Of a stretch of 15,087 nucleotides of DNA, positions 15,038 through 15,087 are shown piece after piece. Source of the stretch: DATLYB01 sp964502525 (GTDB taxonomy: Bacteria > Bacteroidota > Bacteroidia > Chitinophagales > CAIOSU01); NCBI GenBank assembly GCA_964502525.1, contig CAZCXH010000122.1:1-15087 (forward strand). Reading direction: 5' to 3'. The position numbers and the translations under genes are program-made. Every line of letters begins with the position of its first letter. Positions within the stretch are counted from its first letter, which is position 1. A model generated the notes under the pieces. That model ran no database searches. It was not told the origin of the DNA and worked only from the letters and a program-made list of their open reading frames with translations.

Positions 15038-15087
15038 ATTCCGGACAAACTGACCCACCCATTCCGGAGCAAATTGACCCAGGGATT
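15038..15087. mobile_element. Probable end of an IS21-like insertion sequence (partial)
   Basis: Two near-identical direct repeats at a 23-nt period, attccggacaaactgaccca (15038-15057) and attccggagcaaattgacccagg-type (15061-15081), reach the window edge. Multiple direct terminal repeats with a TGGGTCA...CCGGAAT pattern (reverse strand) are typical of IS21-family ends in Bacteroidota. The transposase genes istA/istB would have to lie beyond 15087. The exact tip of the element cannot be set from this window. Confidence 0.45.

Overview
The window comes from a member of the phylum Bacteroidota. The evidence is a complete type IX secretion system (T9SS) core cluster (porP, gldK/porK, gldL/porL, gldM/porM, gldN/porN), a lineage-typical DUF4271 + hemD pair, a bacterial GGGP synthase, and the near absence of Shine-Dalgarno sequences. 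I cannot place it below phylum with confidence. No gldJ or other gliding-specific gene is visible, so secretion is supported but gliding is not.

Layout. Positions 1-508 carry no gene but hold a cluster of alternating palindromic repeats. Next come a SF1B (Pif1/RecD-like) helicase with a C-terminal helix-turn-helix (509-2692) and a geranylgeranylglyceryl-phosphate synthase family gene (2741-3526). The latter's stop codon lies at the edge of a small inverted-repeat element. A repeat-filled convergent spacer (3527-3877) separates it from hemW on the minus strand (3878-5098), which carries a roughly 90-bp palindromic insert in frame. Divergent from hemW is a compact plus-strand unit: a short Omp85/BamA-like outer-membrane protein, a DUF4271 membrane protein and HemD, with hemD overlapping the DUF4271 stop by 8 nt. 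After a 221-nt spacer comes the T9SS set, porP-gldK-gldL-gldM-gldN (8864-14679). The right end (14680-15087) has a second copy of the small inverted-repeat element, a perfect 9-bp hairpin, and direct repeats that look like the end of an IS21-type insertion sequence continuing outside the window.

How the genes work together. GldL and GldM form the inner-membrane rotary motor, driven by proton-motive force. GldM crosses the periplasm to the GldK-GldN ring under the outer membrane, and PorP is an outer-membrane partner. The Omp85-like protein is a plausible helper for outer-membrane barrel insertion. HemD and HemW are tetrapyrrole proteins, but nothing else of haem synthesis is here. The tight DUF4271-hemD coupling next to the T9SS genes is the most interesting gene-level context.

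The core machinery is known biology. The less described material is the density of structured repeats: at least five different palindromic families in 15 kb. One is a five-copy alternating array with compensating stem changes, one interrupts the hemW reading frame without breaking it, and one may have moved the stop codon of the GGGP synthase.
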